Positions 1 through 8,997 of a DNA stretch of 64,000 nucleotides are shown here, one piece after another. Source of the stretch: Aeromicrobium senzhongii (GTDB lineage Bacteria; Actinomycetota; Actinomycetes; Propionibacteriales; Nocardioidaceae); NCBI RefSeq assembly GCF_014334735.1, contig NZ_CP060587.1, forward strand, positions 2,108,001-2,172,000, given 5' to 3'. The first letter of the stretch is position 1; every line of letters starts with the position of its first letter. The position numbers were made by a program, and so were the translations under genes. Under the pieces are notes generated by a model that was given only the letters and a program-made list of their open reading frames with translations, had not been told where the DNA came from and made no database searches.

Positions 1-604
1 GCAGCGTGGCCAGGTCGATCGCGCCCTGGCGCAGCACCCGCGGCACCGGACCGGTCACGTCGAGGATCGTGGAGGGCGTGGCACCGGTGGTGGGCCCGCC
101 GTCGAGGTAGACCCGGACGCTCTCGCCGAGCATCGTCTCCGCCTCGTCGACCGACGTCGCCGCCGGCTGACCGCTGAGGTTGGCGCTGCTGACGGCGCTC
201 GGCCCCGCCTGGCGCAGCACGGCGCGCGTGCGGTCGTCGTCGGGGACGCGCACGGCGACCGTCCCGTGGGTCTCCCCCAGGTCCCAGGTGAGCGACGGCT
301 GCGCACGGAAGACCACCGTGAGCGGACCGGGCCACAGGTCGTCGAGCATCGTCTGCAGCCAGAGCGGCGGCCGCTCGGCGACGAGCGCGTCGAGCGTGGC
401 CGGCTCGGCGATCAGGACCGGAGGCGGCATGTCCCGGCCCCGGCCCTTCGCCCGGAGCAGACCGGCGACGGCGGTCGCGTCGAACGCGTCGGCGGCGATC
501 CCGTAGACGGTGTCGGTCGGCAGGACCACGAGCGCACCGTCGCGCAGGGCCGCCACCGCGGCCTCGACGCCGGCGTCGAGCTCGGTCGCGCAGTCGAACC
601 TCAT
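1..604 (-). CDS. Threonylcarbamoyl-AMP synthase, Sua5/YwlC/YrdC family (3' end off the window)
   Basis: Makes threonylcarbamoyl-AMP from threonine, bicarbonate and ATP for the t6A37 modification of ANN-decoding tRNAs; cytoplasmic. The visible N-terminal ~200 residues have the YrdC fold signatures: LPTDTVYGIAADA near the start, then AKGRGRDMPPPVLI (the KxR nucleotide-binding loop), AVSSANLSGQPAAT and STILD. The C-terminus lies beyond base 1, so I cannot tell whether the C-terminal Sua5 domain is present. The ATG at 604 follows a TAACCT hexamer by 7 nt with no Shine-Dalgarno, so it is probably leaderless. It lies downstream of prfA-prmC, a common actinobacterial order, separated here by a plus-strand transporter. 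Confidence 0.9.
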   Translation of the reverse strand, partial: MRFDCATELDAGVEAAVAALRDGALVVLPTDTVYGIAADAFDATAVAGLLRAKGRGRDMPPPVLIAEPATLDALVAERPPLWLQTMLDDLWPGPLTVVFRAQPSLTWDLGETHGTVAVRVPDDDRTRAVLRQAGPSAVSSANLSGQPAATSVDEAETMLGESVRVYLDGGPTTGATPSTILDVTGPVPRVLRQGAIDLATL

Positions 605-611
605 ACTTCCA

Positions 612-617
612 AGGTTA
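612..617 (-). promoter_or_regulatory. -10 hexamer (TAACCT), leaderless start of the Sua5 gene
   Basis: TAACCT ends 7 nt before the ATG at 604; transcription would start at or within a base of the start codon. Confidence 0.5.
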
Positions 618-665
618 GGGGTCGGCGGCGGCACCCACGCGTGCGGCCACCGATGAATCGATCGG

Positions 666-671
666 TAGGAT
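666..671 (+). promoter_or_regulatory. -10 hexamer (TAGGAT) ahead of the 17-codon leader ORF
   Basis: TAGGAT is followed by 7 nt and then an ATG at 679. The DMT gene itself begins 58 bases further on, so the leaderless start belongs to the small ORF. Confidence 0.5.
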
Positions 672-678
672 CGTGCAG

Positions 679-732
679 ATGCCCCACTCGCCCGCGGCTG
701 CGGTCGACCGCCCGGCGGTCGCCGCGTCATGA
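679..732 (+). CDS. Candidate leaderless leader peptide (17 aa) coupled to the DMT transporter
   Basis: An ATG at 679 opens a 17-codon frame reading MPHSPAAAVDRPAVAAS. Its TGA (730-732) overlaps the transporter ATG (729-731) as ATGA. A TAGGAT -10 hexamer lies 7 nt upstream of this ATG, so a transcript from it would begin with this ORF. The transporter start has no recognisable Shine-Dalgarno of its own, which fits termination-reinitiation coupling. The peptide has no run of one amino acid that would suggest a classical attenuator. Function is unknown; this could be an accidental frame. Confidence 0.4.
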   Translation: MPHSPAAAVDRPAVAAS

Positions 733-1607
733 CTCCCTCCCCGACCCTCGCGGCCGTCCTCGCCCTGTGCTCGGCGCTCGGCTTCGCGTTCTCGACGTCG
801 TTCCAGCACCTGGCCGCGGGCCGCGTGCAACTGACGGTCACCCATCCCCTGTTGGTGCTGCTGCAGCTGCTGCGCAGTCCCCGGTGGCTGGCGGGGAGCA
901 CGATCGGGCTGGCTGCCTGGCTCCTGCACGCGGTCGCCCTGAATCTCGGCACGCTGTCGCTGGTCCAGCCGATCATCCTGCTCGGCGTCGTCCTCGCGGT
1001 CGTGGTCCGGTCCTCGCTGGAGCGCCGCCTGCCCCAGCTCACCGAGCTCGCGGGGGTCGTCGTCACGATCGTCTCCCTGATGGCCGTCGTCTCGGTCGCC
1101 GACACGAGCCACCAGGGACGGGACGCTCCGACGGTGGCGATGCTGGCCGTGGCCGCGACGGGCGTCGTGATCGCCCTCGCCGTCACGCGACTGTCGAACC
1201 AGCTGCCGCGCCGCGGGATGGCCGCGTTCGTCCTTGGCATGACCGCCGGGATGCTGTTCGGCATCACCGCCTGCCTGATGAAGGTGGTCGGCACCGCCAT
1301 GAGCGACCACGGGTTCCCCGGCTTCCTGGGCACCTGGTCGCCCTGGGTGCTGCTGGCCTGCGCCCTGCTGGCGATGTCGCTGAACCAGCGCGCCTACCAG
1401 CTCTCGCGGCTCTCACACTCGATGCCGGTCCTGAACGTCACATCGGTGCTGCTGTCGATCCTGCTGGGCTCCCTGCTGTTCGACGAGTCGTTGCCGACCA
1501 CGCCCGGCGCGCTCGCGATCCAGGCCATCGGCCTGGTGGGCATCGCCTGGGGCCTCTACCGCATCGCCGACGCGGGCAGCCGCGCCACCGTCGTCACCAC
1601 CGACTGA
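729..1607 (+). CDS. DMT-superfamily (EamA/NIPA-like) membrane transporter
   Basis: Predicted 292-residue integral membrane protein with about nine or ten hydrophobic helices filling the whole chain and only short polar loops, the size and layout of drug/metabolite transporter proteins. The substrate cannot be read from sequence; NIPA-like relatives are annotated as magnesium transporters and EamA relatives as metabolite exporters. It lies on the opposite strand to the flanking Sua5 and prmC genes, so it is an insertion in an otherwise conserved minus-strand set. Its ATG overlaps the stop of the small upstream ORF. Confidence 0.75.
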   Translation: MTPSPTLAAVLALCSALGFAFSTSFQHLAAGRVQLTVTHPLLVLLQLLRSPRWLAGSTIGLAAWLLHAVALNLGTLSLVQPIILLGVVLAVVVRSSLERRLPQLTELAGVVVTIVSLMAVVSVADTSHQGRDAPTVAMLAVAATGVVIALAVTRLSNQLPRRGMAAFVLGMTAGMLFGITACLMKVVGTAMSDHGFPGFLGTWSPWVLLACALLAMSLNQRAYQLSRLSHSMPVLNVTSVLLSILLGSLLFDESLPTTPGALAIQAIGLVGIAWGLYRIADAGSRATVVTTD

Positions 1608-1622
1608 CGACCGGGCGCCCGC

Positions 1623-2465
1623 TCAGGGGCGACGAGCGGTGACGAACCGCGGACGGTCGGCGAGGTCGCGGTGGTCGCGGACCTCGGCCCAGCGCGCGGT
1701 GAAGACCGCCGGTGCGCTCTCGCCCTGGGCGTCGGCGTGCTCGGCCCCGACGACGCCGCCGGGTCGCAGCAGTCGCCAGGCGACCTGCTCGACGACGCGC
1801 ATCGCGTCGAGCCCGTCGTCGCCCGACCACAGCGCGAGCTGGGGGTCGTGGTCGCGGGCCTCCGGAGCCACGGACTCCCACGCGTCGAGTGGGATGTACG
1901 GCGGATTCACGACGACGACGTCGACCGTCCCGTCGAGCTCGGGGAAGGCGTCGGCCATGTCCCCGCGGCGCAGGTCGACTCCCGTGCCGTCGAGGTTGCG
2001 CAGGGCCCAGGCGTACGCGGACTCGTCGAGCTCGACCGCGTGGACGCGCGACTCCGGGACCTCGTGGACCATCGACAACGAGATCGCCCCGGATCCGGCG
2101 CACAGCTCGACGACGACCGGCGCGCGCCCCTCCCCCGCCACGAGACGCGCCGCGTCGATGGCCCAGCCGGCGAGCAGCTCGGTCTCGGGCCGCGGCACGA
2201 AGACGCCGGGTCCGACCTCGACGTCGACGTAGCGGAACGCGGCCGTCCCGGTGATGTGCTGCAGCGGCACCCGCCGGGCCCGGGCGTCGATCATCTCCAG
2301 GTAGGTCCGACGCTGGACGTCGTCCACGCGCGCCGTGAGGGTGAGCAACGCACGCGGCGTGCCCGTGACGTGGCTGAGCAGCACCTCGGCGTCGTGTCGG
2401 GGCGAGGCGACACCTCCCTGCTCGAGCCGCGCCGACGCCTCCTCCAGCAGCCGCCGGGTGCTCAT
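1623..2465 (-). CDS. prmC: Release factor N5-glutamine methyltransferase PrmC
   Basis: Methylates the glutamine of the GGQ motif of peptide-chain release factors using S-adenosylmethionine. The 280 aa include an N-terminal helical domain (about 1-80), a Rossmann methyltransferase domain with [15 protein letters not shown] near residue 120, and the substrate-gripping NPPY tetrapeptide in [10 protein letters not shown]. Its ATG overlaps the prfA stop by 4 bases (ATGA), so enzyme and substrate are co-translated. Length and gene order are standard for the family. Confidence 0.95.
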   Translation of the reverse strand: MSTRRLLEEASARLEQGGVASPRHDAEVLLSHVTGTPRALLTLTARVDDVQRRTYLEMIDARARRVPLQHITGTAAFRYVDVEVGPGVFVPRPETELLAGWAIDAARLVAGEGRAPVVVELCAGSGAISLSMVHEVPESRVHAVELDESAYAWALRNLDGTGVDLRRGDMADAFPELDGTVDVVVVNPPYIPLDAWESVAPEARDHDPQLALWSGDDGLDAMRVVEQVAWRLLRPGGVVGAEHADAQGESAPAVFTARWAEVRDHRDLADRPRFVTARRP

Positions 2466-3526
2466 CGGCGGTCCTCCAGGGCAGCGAGGCGCTCGGCCAG
2501 GTCCGCCTCGACGAGCGAGCCGATCACGTCGTCGAGCGCACCGTCGATCACCTGGTCGAGGTTGTAGGCCTTGAACCCCGTGCGGTGGTCCGAGATCCGG
2601 TTCTCGGGGAAGTTGTACGTGCGGACGCGCTCGGAGCGATCGACCGTGCGGACCTGCGAGCGGCGGGCGTCCGACGCCTCGGCGTCGGCCTCGGCCTGCG
2701 CCGCGTCGAGCATCCGCGACCGCAGGATGCGCATCGCCTGCTCCTTGTTCTGCAACTGGGACTTCTCGTTCTGGCAGCTGACGACGATGCCGGTCGGCAG
2801 GTGCGTGATCCGCACCGCGGAGTCGGTCGTGTTGACGCTCTGGCCGCCGGGACCGGAGGACCGGAACACGTCGATCCGCAGGTCGTTGTCGTTGATCTGG
2901 ACGTCGACGTCCTCGGCCTCCGGCAGCACCAGGACCCCGGCGGCGGACGTGTGGATCCGCCCTTGGGACTCGGTCACGGGGACGCGCTGGACGCGGTGCA
3001 CGCCGCCCTCGAACTTGAGCAGGGCGTACGGCGCCTGACCGGGTTCGGGCGTGCCCTTGGCCTTGACCGCCGCGGTGACCGACTTGTAGCCGCCCAGAGC
3101 CGTCTCGGTGGCGTCGAGCACCTCGACCTTCCAGCCGTGCTGCTCGGCGAACCGCGAGTACATGCGCAGCAGATCGGCGGCGAACAGGGCAGACTCGTCG
3201 CCGCCCTCGCCGCCCTTGATCTCGAGGATGACGTCCTTGCCGTCGGCGGGGTCGCGCGGCACGAGCATGCGCTCGAGACGCTCGGCCAGCACCGGCACGC
3301 GACGCTCGAGGTCGGCGGCCTCGTCGTCCATGTGCAGCTCCTGGGCGGCCACGAGGTCCTCGCGGGCGTGCTGCCAGTCGCGATAGGTGCGGATGATCGC
3401 CGTCAGCTCGGCGTACCGCCGGCCCAGGTCGCGGGCGCGCCGCGGATCGGCGTGCACGGCCGGGTCGGCCAACTGCCCCTCCAACTCGGCGTGCTCGTCG
3501 ATCATCGATTCGACGGCTTCGAACAT
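2462..3526 (-). CDS. prfA: Peptide chain release factor 1
   Basis: Terminates translation at UAA and UAG. The 354-residue chain has the GGQ catalytic loop in [17 protein letters not shown] and the release-factor core before it ([20 protein letters not shown]). I take the ATG at 3526 rather than the upstream codon at 3559 because AGGAG lies 8 nt before it and the chain then begins [16 protein letters not shown], as in other RF1 proteins. It forms an operon with prmC through a 4-base overlap. A hairpin separates it from rpmE upstream. Confidence 0.96.
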   Translation of the reverse strand: MFEAVESMIDEHAELEGQLADPAVHADPRRARDLGRRYAELTAIIRTYRDWQHAREDLVAAQELHMDDEAADLERRVPVLAERLERMLVPRDPADGKDVILEIKGGEGGDESALFAADLLRMYSRFAEQHGWKVEVLDATETALGGYKSVTAAVKAKGTPEPGQAPYALLKFEGGVHRVQRVPVTESQGRIHTSAAGVLVLPEAEDVDVQINDNDLRIDVFRSSGPGGQSVNTTDSAVRITHLPTGIVVSCQNEKSQLQNKEQAMRILRSRMLDAAQAEADAEASDARRSQVRTVDRSERVRTYNFPENRISDHRTGFKAYNLDQVIDGALDDVIGSLVEADLAERLAALEDRR

Positions 3527-3565
3527 GACCTCAACTCCTGCGCTCGGATGCCCGGACACGACAAC

Positions 3566-3600
3566 GGCGCCGGCCGCTCAGCAAGGGAGCGACCGGCGCC
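3566..3600 (-). terminator. rpmE terminator hairpin
   Basis: Fourteen-base arms (GGCGCCGGCCGCTC and GAGCGACCGGCGCC, one mismatch) with a 7-nt loop, 9 bases after the rpmE stop. There is no long T tract, so termination may be intrinsic without a U-run or aided by Rho. Confidence 0.65.
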
Positions 3601-3609
3601 GACGACGAC

Positions 3610-3816
3610 TTACTTCTTGCCGTAGCGCTTCTCGAAGCGGGCGACGCGGCCGCCGGTGTCGAGGATCTTCTGCTTGCCCGTGTAGAACGGGTGGCAGGCC
3701 GAGCAGACATCGGCGCGGAGGGAACCCTCGGTGGCCGTGCTGCGGGTCGTGAACGAGTTGCCGCAGGTGCAGGTCACCTGGGTCTCGACGTACGCGGGGT
3801 GGATGTCCTTCTTCAT
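3610..3816 (-). CDS. rpmE: 50S ribosomal protein bL31, zinc-binding (C+) form
   Basis: A 68-residue ribosomal protein starting [16 protein letters not shown]. Cysteines 16, 18, 38 and 41 form the zinc site of the C+ type, unlike the Cys-less Zur-controlled paralogue. The C-terminus ends FEKRYGKK. The ATG at 3816 has GAGAGGA just upstream and gives the normal family length; longer upstream frames are spurious. Its place next to prfA and near rho is conserved in actinobacteria. A promoter lies about 65 bases upstream. Confidence 0.96.
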   Translation of the reverse strand: MKKDIHPAYVETQVTCTCGNSFTTRSTATEGSLRADVCSACHPFYTGKQKILDTGGRVARFEKRYGKK

Positions 3817-3881
3817 GATGTCCTCTCGTGAGGTCGCCGGGTCGGCCGCGGGCGCGCACCGTGAACCGGAACCAAGGATCG

Positions 3882-3911
3882 ATTGTGCCAGTCTGTAGTT
3901 GCATAACCCAA
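3882..3911 (-). promoter_or_regulatory. Probable rpmE promoter
   Basis: On the minus strand TTGGGT, 18 bases, then CACAAT, a plausible housekeeping -35/-10 pair about 65 bases upstream of the rpmE ATG. Confidence 0.45.
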
Positions 3912-3957
3912 ATCGGGCCCCATCTGTTCCCGACTCCCCTCCAGACCCTTGAGCGCC

Positions 3958-3963
3958 TACTAT
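3958..3963 (+). promoter_or_regulatory. -10 hexamer (TACTAT), leaderless start at 3970
   Basis: TACTAT lies 6 nt before ATG 3970. It favours this ATG over the in-frame codon at 3949, which would lie upstream of the transcription start. Confidence 0.5.
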
Positions 3964-3969
3964 GACGCC

Positions 3970-4305
3970 ATGGCCGACACGCGCGGGAGAATCAAGACCA
4001 TCGTCATCAGTCTGGTGATGCTCGTCGTGATGGGCGCTGCCGCGGTCTACCTCTCGACCGAGTACGGCACCAACCGGGCGATCACCGTGCTCGTGGCGGT
4101 CGCGCTCATCGCGGCGCTGGTCTGGCTGATCCTGACCGTCATCGGCATCCTCGTGGCGACGAGCGCCCGCCGGACCCGGACGGGGGCCGAGGACGACTCG
4201 ACGCTGCGCAACGAGCAGCGTCCCGTGCCGCGACGCGCGCCCATCATCTCGAGTGAGGACCCGGCCAAGCGCGTCGGTCGCCGCCGGAAGGACCCCGACG
4301 CCTGA
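3970..4305 (+). CDS. Small two-helix membrane protein, unknown function
   Basis: A 111-residue protein starting [18 protein letters not shown]. Two strongly hydrophobic helices (about residues 8-28 and 38-62) are followed by a basic, proline-containing cytoplasmic tail ending RRRKDPDA. The start at 3970 is chosen because a TACTAT -10 hexamer lies 6 nt upstream. I do not recognise the family. It lies divergently from rpmE and convergently with the glutathione peroxidase, with only 12 bases between the two stops. Confidence 0.7.
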   Translation: MADTRGRIKTIVISLVMLVVMGAAAVYLSTEYGTNRAITVLVAVALIAALVWLILTVIGILVATSARRTRTGAEDDSTLRNEQRPVPRRAPIISSEDPAKRVGRRRKDPDA

Positions 4306-4317
4306 CACCCGTCGGCG

Positions 4318-4800
4318 TCAGCTCGGCAACAGGGCCTCGATGTCTGCCGCGATGTCCTGGGGGCTGGTCGTCGAGCCGTAGCGCTTGACCACGTTGCCCT
4401 GCGGGTCGACGAGGAACTTGGTGAAGTTCCACTTGATGGCGCCGCCGAGGATGCCCTTCTTCTCGCCCTTGAGCCAACGGAACAGCGGGTGCGCGCCGTC
4501 GCCGTTGACGTCGACCTTGGCGAACATCGGGAACTGGACGCCGAACTGCGACTCGCAGAACGTGGCGATCTCCTCCTCGGCGCCGGGTTCCTGGTGCCCG
4601 AACTGGTCACACGGGAAGCCCAGGACCACGAAGCCACGGTCGGCGTACGTGTCGTAGAGCTCCTGCAACGGCCCGTACTGGGGCGTGAAGCCGCACTGCG
4701 AGGCCGTGTTGACGACCAGGGCGACCTTGCCCCGGTAGTCAGCCAGCTGCCGGTCGATGCCGTCGATGGTCGTGGCGCTGAAGTCCCAGGCGGTCGTCAT
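4318..4800 (-). CDS. Cysteine glutathione peroxidase family protein (thiol peroxidase)
   Basis: A 160-residue peroxidase of the GPx fold that reduces hydroperoxides with a cysteine rather than selenocysteine. Seen: peroxidatic Cys36 in NTASQCGFTPQY, FPCDQFGHQEPG (Cys64), a probable resolving Cys82 in ATFCESQFG, and the WNFTKFLV block with the catalytic Trp/Asn. This arrangement is typical of thioredoxin- or mycothiol-dependent bacterial enzymes, and actinobacteria usually lack glutathione, so the family name is historical. TATTCT lies 6 nt before the ATG, so the gene is probably leaderless. It stands alone between rho and the small membrane protein. Confidence 0.92.
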   Translation of the reverse strand: MTTAWDFSATTIDGIDRQLADYRGKVALVVNTASQCGFTPQYGPLQELYDTYADRGFVVLGFPCDQFGHQEPGAEEEIATFCESQFGVQFPMFAKVDVNGDGAHPLFRWLKGEKKGILGGAIKWNFTKFLVDPQGNVVKRYGSTTSPQDIAADIEALLPS

Positions 4801-4806
4801 GTCGCG

Positions 4807-4812
4807 AGAATA
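4807..4812 (-). promoter_or_regulatory. -10 hexamer (TATTCT), leaderless start of the peroxidase gene
   Basis: Six nt separate TATTCT from ATG 4800; no Shine-Dalgarno is present. Confidence 0.5.
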
Positions 4813-4836
4813 GCCCGCGCACCCACCCCACGAACG

Positions 4837-4874
4837 CGACCGGCCCGGTCCCCTCGCGGGGGCCGGGCCGGTCG
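4837..4874 (-). terminator. rho terminator hairpin
   Basis: Seventeen-base arms starting CGACCGGCCCGG with one mismatch and a 4-nt loop, directly after the rho stop. Very GC-rich, with no U tract. Confidence 0.7.
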
Positions 4875-4891
4875 ATGGAGTCGCTGAGAGC

Positions 4892-6904
4892 TCAGTCGTC
4901 GCCGTTGCTGGCGCCGCCGGGCATCGTCTTGTTGATCTCCATGAGGAACTCGACGTTGTTCTGCGTCTTCTTGAGCTTGCCCAAGATCAGCTCGAGGCCC
5001 TGCTGGCCGTCCAGGCCCGAGAGCAGGCGACGCAGCTTCCACACGATCGCCAGCTCGTCGCGGGCCATCAGCAGCTCCTCGCGGCGCGTGCTGGAGGCGT
5101 CGACGTCGATGGCCGGGAAGATGCGCTTGTCCGCGAACTCGCGGCGCAGACGCAGCTCCCAGTTACCGGTGCCCTTGAACTCCTCGAAGATGACCTCGTC
5201 CATGCGCGAACCGGTCTCGATCAGCGCCGTGGCCAAGATGGTCAGCGAGCCGCCGTCCTCGATGTTGCGCGCCGCACCGAAGAACTTCTTCGGCGGGTAC
5301 AGCGCCGAGGAGTCGACACCGCCGGACATGATCCGGCCGGACGCCGGAGCGGCGATGTTGTAGGCACGACCCAGACGCGTGATGCCGTCCAGGAGCACGA
5401 CGACGTCGTGACCCAGCTCGACCAGGCGCTTCGCCCGCTCGATCGCCAGCTCGGCCACGGTCGTGTGGTCGGACGCCGGGCGGTCGAAGGTCGAGGCGAT
5501 GACCTCGCCCTTGACGGTGCGCTGGAAGTCGGTGACCTCTTCGGGACGCTCGTCCACCAGGACGATCATCAGGTGGCACTCGGGGTTGTTCTCGGTGATC
5601 GCGTTGGCGATCTGCTGCATGACCATCGTCTTGCCGGCCTTCGGCGGCGAGACGATCAGGCCGCGCTGGCCCTTGCCGATGGGCGAGACGAGATCGATGA
5701 CCCGACCGGTCAGGCCGCCGGCCTGGCCCTCGAGGCGCAGACGCTCCGACGGGTACAGCGGCGTCAGCTTCGAGAAGTCGACGCGGCGCTTCGCCTCATC
5801 GGCGTCCGACCCGTTGACCGTCTCGACCTTGACCATCGGGTTGAACTTCTCCTTGCGCTCGCCCTCACGGGGCTGACGCACCTGACCGGTGATCGCGTCG
5901 CCGCGACGCAGGCCCAGCTTGCGCACGAGCGACATCGACACGTAGACGTCGTTCTCGCTGGGCAGGTAGCCGGTGGTGCGCACGAACGCGTAGTTGTCGT
6001 GGATGTCGAGGATGCCGGCCGCGGGGACGAGCACGTCGTCCTCGGTGAAGGTCGGCTCGACCTCGAGGCCCCGGGTGCCCGTGGCACCGCGGTTGCGACC
6101 GCGGCGGTTGCGACGGCGACCGCCGTCGTCGCCCTGGCCACCCTGGGTGCGGTCCCGGTCCTGGGTGCGCTCGCGGTCCTGGGTGCGCTCGCGGTCCTGG
6201 GTGCGCTCGCGGTCCTGCGTGCGCTCGCGGTCCTGGGTGCGCTCGCGGTCCTGGTTACGGTCCCGGTCCTGGTTGCGGTTCTGGTTGCCCTGGTTCCGGT
6301 TCTGCTGGCGACCCTCGCGGTCGCCGGAGTCGCGGTCGCGGCGATCGTTCTCGCGGCGGTCGCTCTGGCTCTTGTCGCCGTCACGACGGTCGTCGCCGTC
6401 GCGACGGTCGCTCTGGGTCTTGGTGTCGTTCTGACCCTTGTCGTTCTGGGTCTTGTCGTTCTGGGTCTTGTCGCCACGCTCGGGCTGGCTCTCGGCGCGG
6501 TCCGACTTCTCGGGGGTCGCCGGCTGCTCGGAGCGATCGCTCTCGCGCGGCTCGCTCTTCTCGGCCTGAGGCTGGTCGACCTGCTCGGTCTTCGCAGGCT
6601 TCTGGGCGCGCGTCGCGCGGCGGCGGGCCGGCTTGGTCTCGGCGGCGGGGACGTCGACGAGTGCGTCCTGGGTGGCGCGGGGCGCCTCGGCGGGCTTGGA
6701 CTCGCCACGCGCGGTCTTGATGGCATCGATCAGCTGGCCCTTGCGCATCTTGGCAGCGCCTTCGATGCCGAGGCCGGCGGCGATCTCCTGGAGCTCGGCG
6801 ATCACCTTTCCGCCGAGCGCACCCCCGGACTTGCGGGGGGCCTTCGCGGGCGCCTTGTCGGCGCCATCCGCGGGAGTGGGATCGACCGTGGTTGATTCCG
6901 TCAC
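4892..6904 (-). CDS. rho: Transcription termination factor Rho with extended disordered N-terminus
   Basis: Hexameric RNA-dependent ATPase that ends transcription. From the GTG at 6904 (AAAGGA upstream) the protein is 670 aa, against about 420 in E. coli. Order: Rho N-terminal helical domain (LQEIAAGLGIEGAAKMRKG, about 25-60); a long insert rich in Arg, Asp, Gln and Asn (about 60-270) with tandem TQDRER repeats; the cold-shock-like RNA-binding domain (ILDIHDNYAFVRTTGYLP); and the ATPase with P-loop SPPKAGKT. Large Arg/Asp/Asn-rich inserts are a known actinobacterial Rho trait linked to RNA binding. The open frame continues upstream of 6904, but only the GTG has a Shine-Dalgarno. A TAGTGT hexamer at 7045-7050 would give a leader of about 130 nt. 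Confidence 0.96.
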   Translation of the reverse strand: MTESTTVDPTPADGADKAPAKAPRKSGGALGGKVIAELQEIAAGLGIEGAAKMRKGQLIDAIKTARGESKPAEAPRATQDALVDVPAAETKPARRRATRAQKPAKTEQVDQPQAEKSEPRESDRSEQPATPEKSDRAESQPERGDKTQNDKTQNDKGQNDTKTQSDRRDGDDRRDGDKSQSDRRENDRRDRDSGDREGRQQNRNQGNQNRNQDRDRNQDRERTQDRERTQDRERTQDRERTQDRERTQDRDRTQGGQGDDGGRRRNRRGRNRGATGTRGLEVEPTFTEDDVLVPAAGILDIHDNYAFVRTTGYLPSENDVYVSMSLVRKLGLRRGDAITGQVRQPREGERKEKFNPMVKVETVNGSDADEAKRRVDFSKLTPLYPSERLRLEGQAGGLTGRVIDLVSPIGKGQRGLIVSPPKAGKTMVMQQIANAITENNPECHLMIVLVDERPEEVTDFQRTVKGEVIASTFDRPASDHTTVAELAIERAKRLVELGHDVVVLLDGITRLGRAYNIAAPASGRIMSGGVDSSALYPPKKFFGAARNIEDGGSLTILATALIETGSRMDEVIFEEFKGTGNWELRLRREFADKRIFPAIDVDASSTRREELLMARDELAIVWKLRRLLSGLDGQQGLELILGKLKKTQNNVEFLMEINKTMPGGASNGDD
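6144..6252. repeat. 18-bp tandem repeat inside rho
   Basis: About six near-identical copies of an 18-bp unit (plus-strand phase GTCCTGGGTGCGCTCGCG) encode the TQDRER hexapeptides of the Rho insert. Copies are close to perfect, so the array is recent or homogenised and a candidate for length variation. Confidence 0.8.
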
Positions 6905-7044
6905 ACGTTGTCCTTTATCGGGAGGCCACGTCTCCTGGTTCCGGCGCCTGTCGGTGGGACCGACGTCGCGTTCAGGATCGCCCGTATCCGACGGGCTCGA
7001 AAGTGGCAGGGTGCCGGGGAGAGAAACTCGACTCCGACGTCTCC

Positions 7045-7050
7045 ACACTA
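7045..7050 (-). promoter_or_regulatory. Candidate rho -10 hexamer (TAGTGT)
   Basis: The only good TANNNT on the minus strand between thrB and rho; no clear -35. It implies a leader of about 130 nt that could carry Rho autoregulation. Confidence 0.3.
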
Positions 7051-7057
7051 GCACGGC

Positions 7058-7936
7058 TCAAGGCACGAGGGCAGCACCCTGAGACGACACGCGAAGTTCG
7101 CGTTCGGCCCATCCTGGCGGGTTCCATTCCTGCACCCCGTGGGCGAACGCCAGCACCGTCGGACCCGCTCCGGAGACCACGGCCGGGACACCCTCGACCC
7201 GCAGTCGCCGCAGCAGTTTGTAGGACTCCGGCATGGCGTCGGCGCGATAGGTCTGGTGGAGGCGGTCCTCCGTCGCGGAGATCAACCGCTCGGGGGCGCC
7301 CGTCAGCGCCGCGACCAGCAGCGCAGCACGCCCCGCGTTGAACGAGGCGTCCGCGTGCGGCACCTCGGCCGGCAGCAGGCCGCGCGCCACCGAGGTGGCC
7401 ACCGCCTCCGGTGGGACGAACACGGTGACATCGACGTCGACGTCGAGCCGCAGCGTCTCGGCCGCAGCACCGTCGACCCACGAGATCGTGAACCCGCCGA
7501 ACAGGGCCGGGGCCACGTTGTCGGGGTGACCCTCGAGATCGGTCGCGAGGCCGAACAGGGTGCGGTCGTCCAGCCGGTCCGCTCCCCCGACCACCAGGGC
7601 GCGGGCCAGCACGACGCCCGCGACGATCGCGGCCGCCGACGAGCCCAGGCCGCGCCCGTGCGGGATCGTGTTGCGGCAGGTCAGGTGCACGCCGGCCGGG
7701 TGCTCGCCGAGCAGGTCGAACGCGGCGTCCATCGCCCGGTAGAGCAGGTGGGTCTCGTCGCGCGGCACCTCGTCGGCGCCCTCGCCCCGGATGTCGAACG
7801 TCAGGCCGGACTCGGTGACCTCGGCCGTGACCTCGTCGTACCAGCTCAGCGCCAGTCCCAGGGAGTCGAAGCCCGGCCCGAGGTTCGCACTCGTGGCCGG
7901 CACCCGGACGGTGACCGGCCGATCGACGAAGGTCAT
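7058..7936 (-). CDS. thrB: Homoserine kinase
   Basis: GHMP kinase that phosphorylates L-homoserine with ATP, the penultimate step of threonine synthesis. The 292 aa start [20 protein letters not shown] and include the ATP-binding loop [16 protein letters not shown] near residue 90 and a C-terminal [10 protein letters not shown] motif. The ATG overlaps the thrC stop by 4 bases (ATGA), so I reject the long upstream extension of the frame. It is the last gene of hom-thrC-thrB. Confidence 0.95.
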   Translation of the reverse strand: MTFVDRPVTVRVPATSANLGPGFDSLGLALSWYDEVTAEVTESGLTFDIRGEGADEVPRDETHLLYRAMDAAFDLLGEHPAGVHLTCRNTIPHGRGLGSSAAAIVAGVVLARALVVGGADRLDDRTLFGLATDLEGHPDNVAPALFGGFTISWVDGAAAETLRLDVDVDVTVFVPPEAVATSVARGLLPAEVPHADASFNAGRAALLVAALTGAPERLISATEDRLHQTYRADAMPESYKLLRRLRVEGVPAVVSGAGPTVLAFAHGVQEWNPPGWAERELRVSSQGAALVP

Positions 7937-8997
7937 GCGAGCCCGGCCGCTTCGGCGGCCGCGTGCACGTCGGCGTCCACCACCGTGTCGACGACCGAGT
8001 CGATCTGCGCGAGCGGCGTGTCGATGTCCTTGAGGCCGTGCCCGGTCACCGTGATCGTGATCGTCAGGCCCGTCGGCACCTCGCCGGCAGCCACGGCGGC
8101 GAGCAGCCCGGCGACACCTGCCGCAGAAGCGGGCTCGACGAAGATGCCCTCGTGGCGGCCGAGCTCGCGCTGGGCGTGCAGGATCTGCTCGTCGGTGACG
8201 GCGTCGATGCGGCCACCGGACTCGTCGCGGGCGTTCTCGGCGAGCGTCCAGGACGCAGGGTTGCCGATCCGGATCGCCGTGGCGATGGTCTCGGGGTCGG
8301 GGACGACCTCGCCACGCACGAGCGGCGCGGCCCCGGCGGCCTGGAAGCCCCACATCTGCGGACGCGAGGAGGCGTCGCCGGACTCGTGGTACTCGACGAA
8401 GCCCTTCCAGTACGCGCTGATGTTGCCCGCGTTGCCCACCGGCAGCACGTGCAGGTCGGGAGCGCGGCCCAGGACGTCGACGATCTCGAAGGCGGCGGTC
8501 TTCTGACCCTCGAGCCGCATCGGGTTGACCGAGTTGACCAGCGCGACCGGGTACTCCTTGGCGAGGCCGCGCGACATGTTCAGGCAGTCGTCGAAGTTGC
8601 CGCGCACCTGGATGATGTCGCCGCCGTGCATGACCGCCTGCGCCATCTTGCCGGCGGCGATCTTGCCCTGGGGCACGAGCACGATGGGGGTCAGCCCTGC
8701 GCGGGCGGCGTAGGCCGTCATCGACGCGGAGGTGTTGCCCGTCGAGGCGCAGACGACCGCCTTGGCACCCTCGGCCACGGCTGCCGAGATCGCGGTGGTC
8801 ATCCCGCGGTCCTTGAACGAGCCGGTCGGGTTGTCGCCCTCGACCTTGACGAACACGTCACCGCGGACGAGGCCGGACAGCCACGCCGAGTGGATCAGCG
8901 GGGTGCCGCCCTCCCCCAGCGACACGATGGTCGCTCCCGGGTCGAGCGGGATGCGGTCCCGGTACTCCTGGATGACTCCACGCCACGGGCTGGCCAT
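7933..8997 (-). CDS. thrC: Threonine synthase
   Basis: PLP enzyme converting O-phosphohomoserine to threonine. The 354 aa carry the PLP lysine (Lys62) in [13 protein letters not shown] and the phosphate-binding [17 protein letters not shown] loop; the length matches the short bacterial class. The ATG at 8997 lies 7 nt after GGAG; an adjacent GTG at 9000 is a possible alternative. The start overlaps the hom stop, and the gene overlaps thrB by 4 bases, so the three genes form one translationally coupled operon. Confidence 0.95.
   Translation of the reverse strand: MASPWRGVIQEYRDRIPLDPGATIVSLGEGGTPLIHSAWLSGLVRGDVFVKVEGDNPTGSFKDRGMTTAISAAVAEGAKAVVCASTGNTSASMTAYAARAGLTPIVLVPQGKIAAGKMAQAVMHGGDIIQVRGNFDDCLNMSRGLAKEYPVALVNSVNPMRLEGQKTAAFEIVDVLGRAPDLHVLPVGNAGNISAYWKGFVEYHESGDASSRPQMWGFQAAGAAPLVRGEVVPDPETIATAIRIGNPASWTLAENARDESGGRIDAVTDEQILHAQRELGRHEGIFVEPASAAGVAGLLAAVAAGEVPTGLTITITVTGHGLKDIDTPLAQIDSVVDTVVDADVHAAAEAAGLA

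Noticed and set aside
5408-6895. 495-codon open frame on the plus strand opposite rho
   Set aside because: Leu/Val/Ala-rich shadow created by the high-GC codon pattern and the Rho repeat; no start signal, and the minus-strand frame is clearly Rho.
6905-7057. Riboswitch in the rho leader
   Set aside because: I could not find a conserved aptamer pattern; only a candidate -10 and an unstructured-looking leader are visible.
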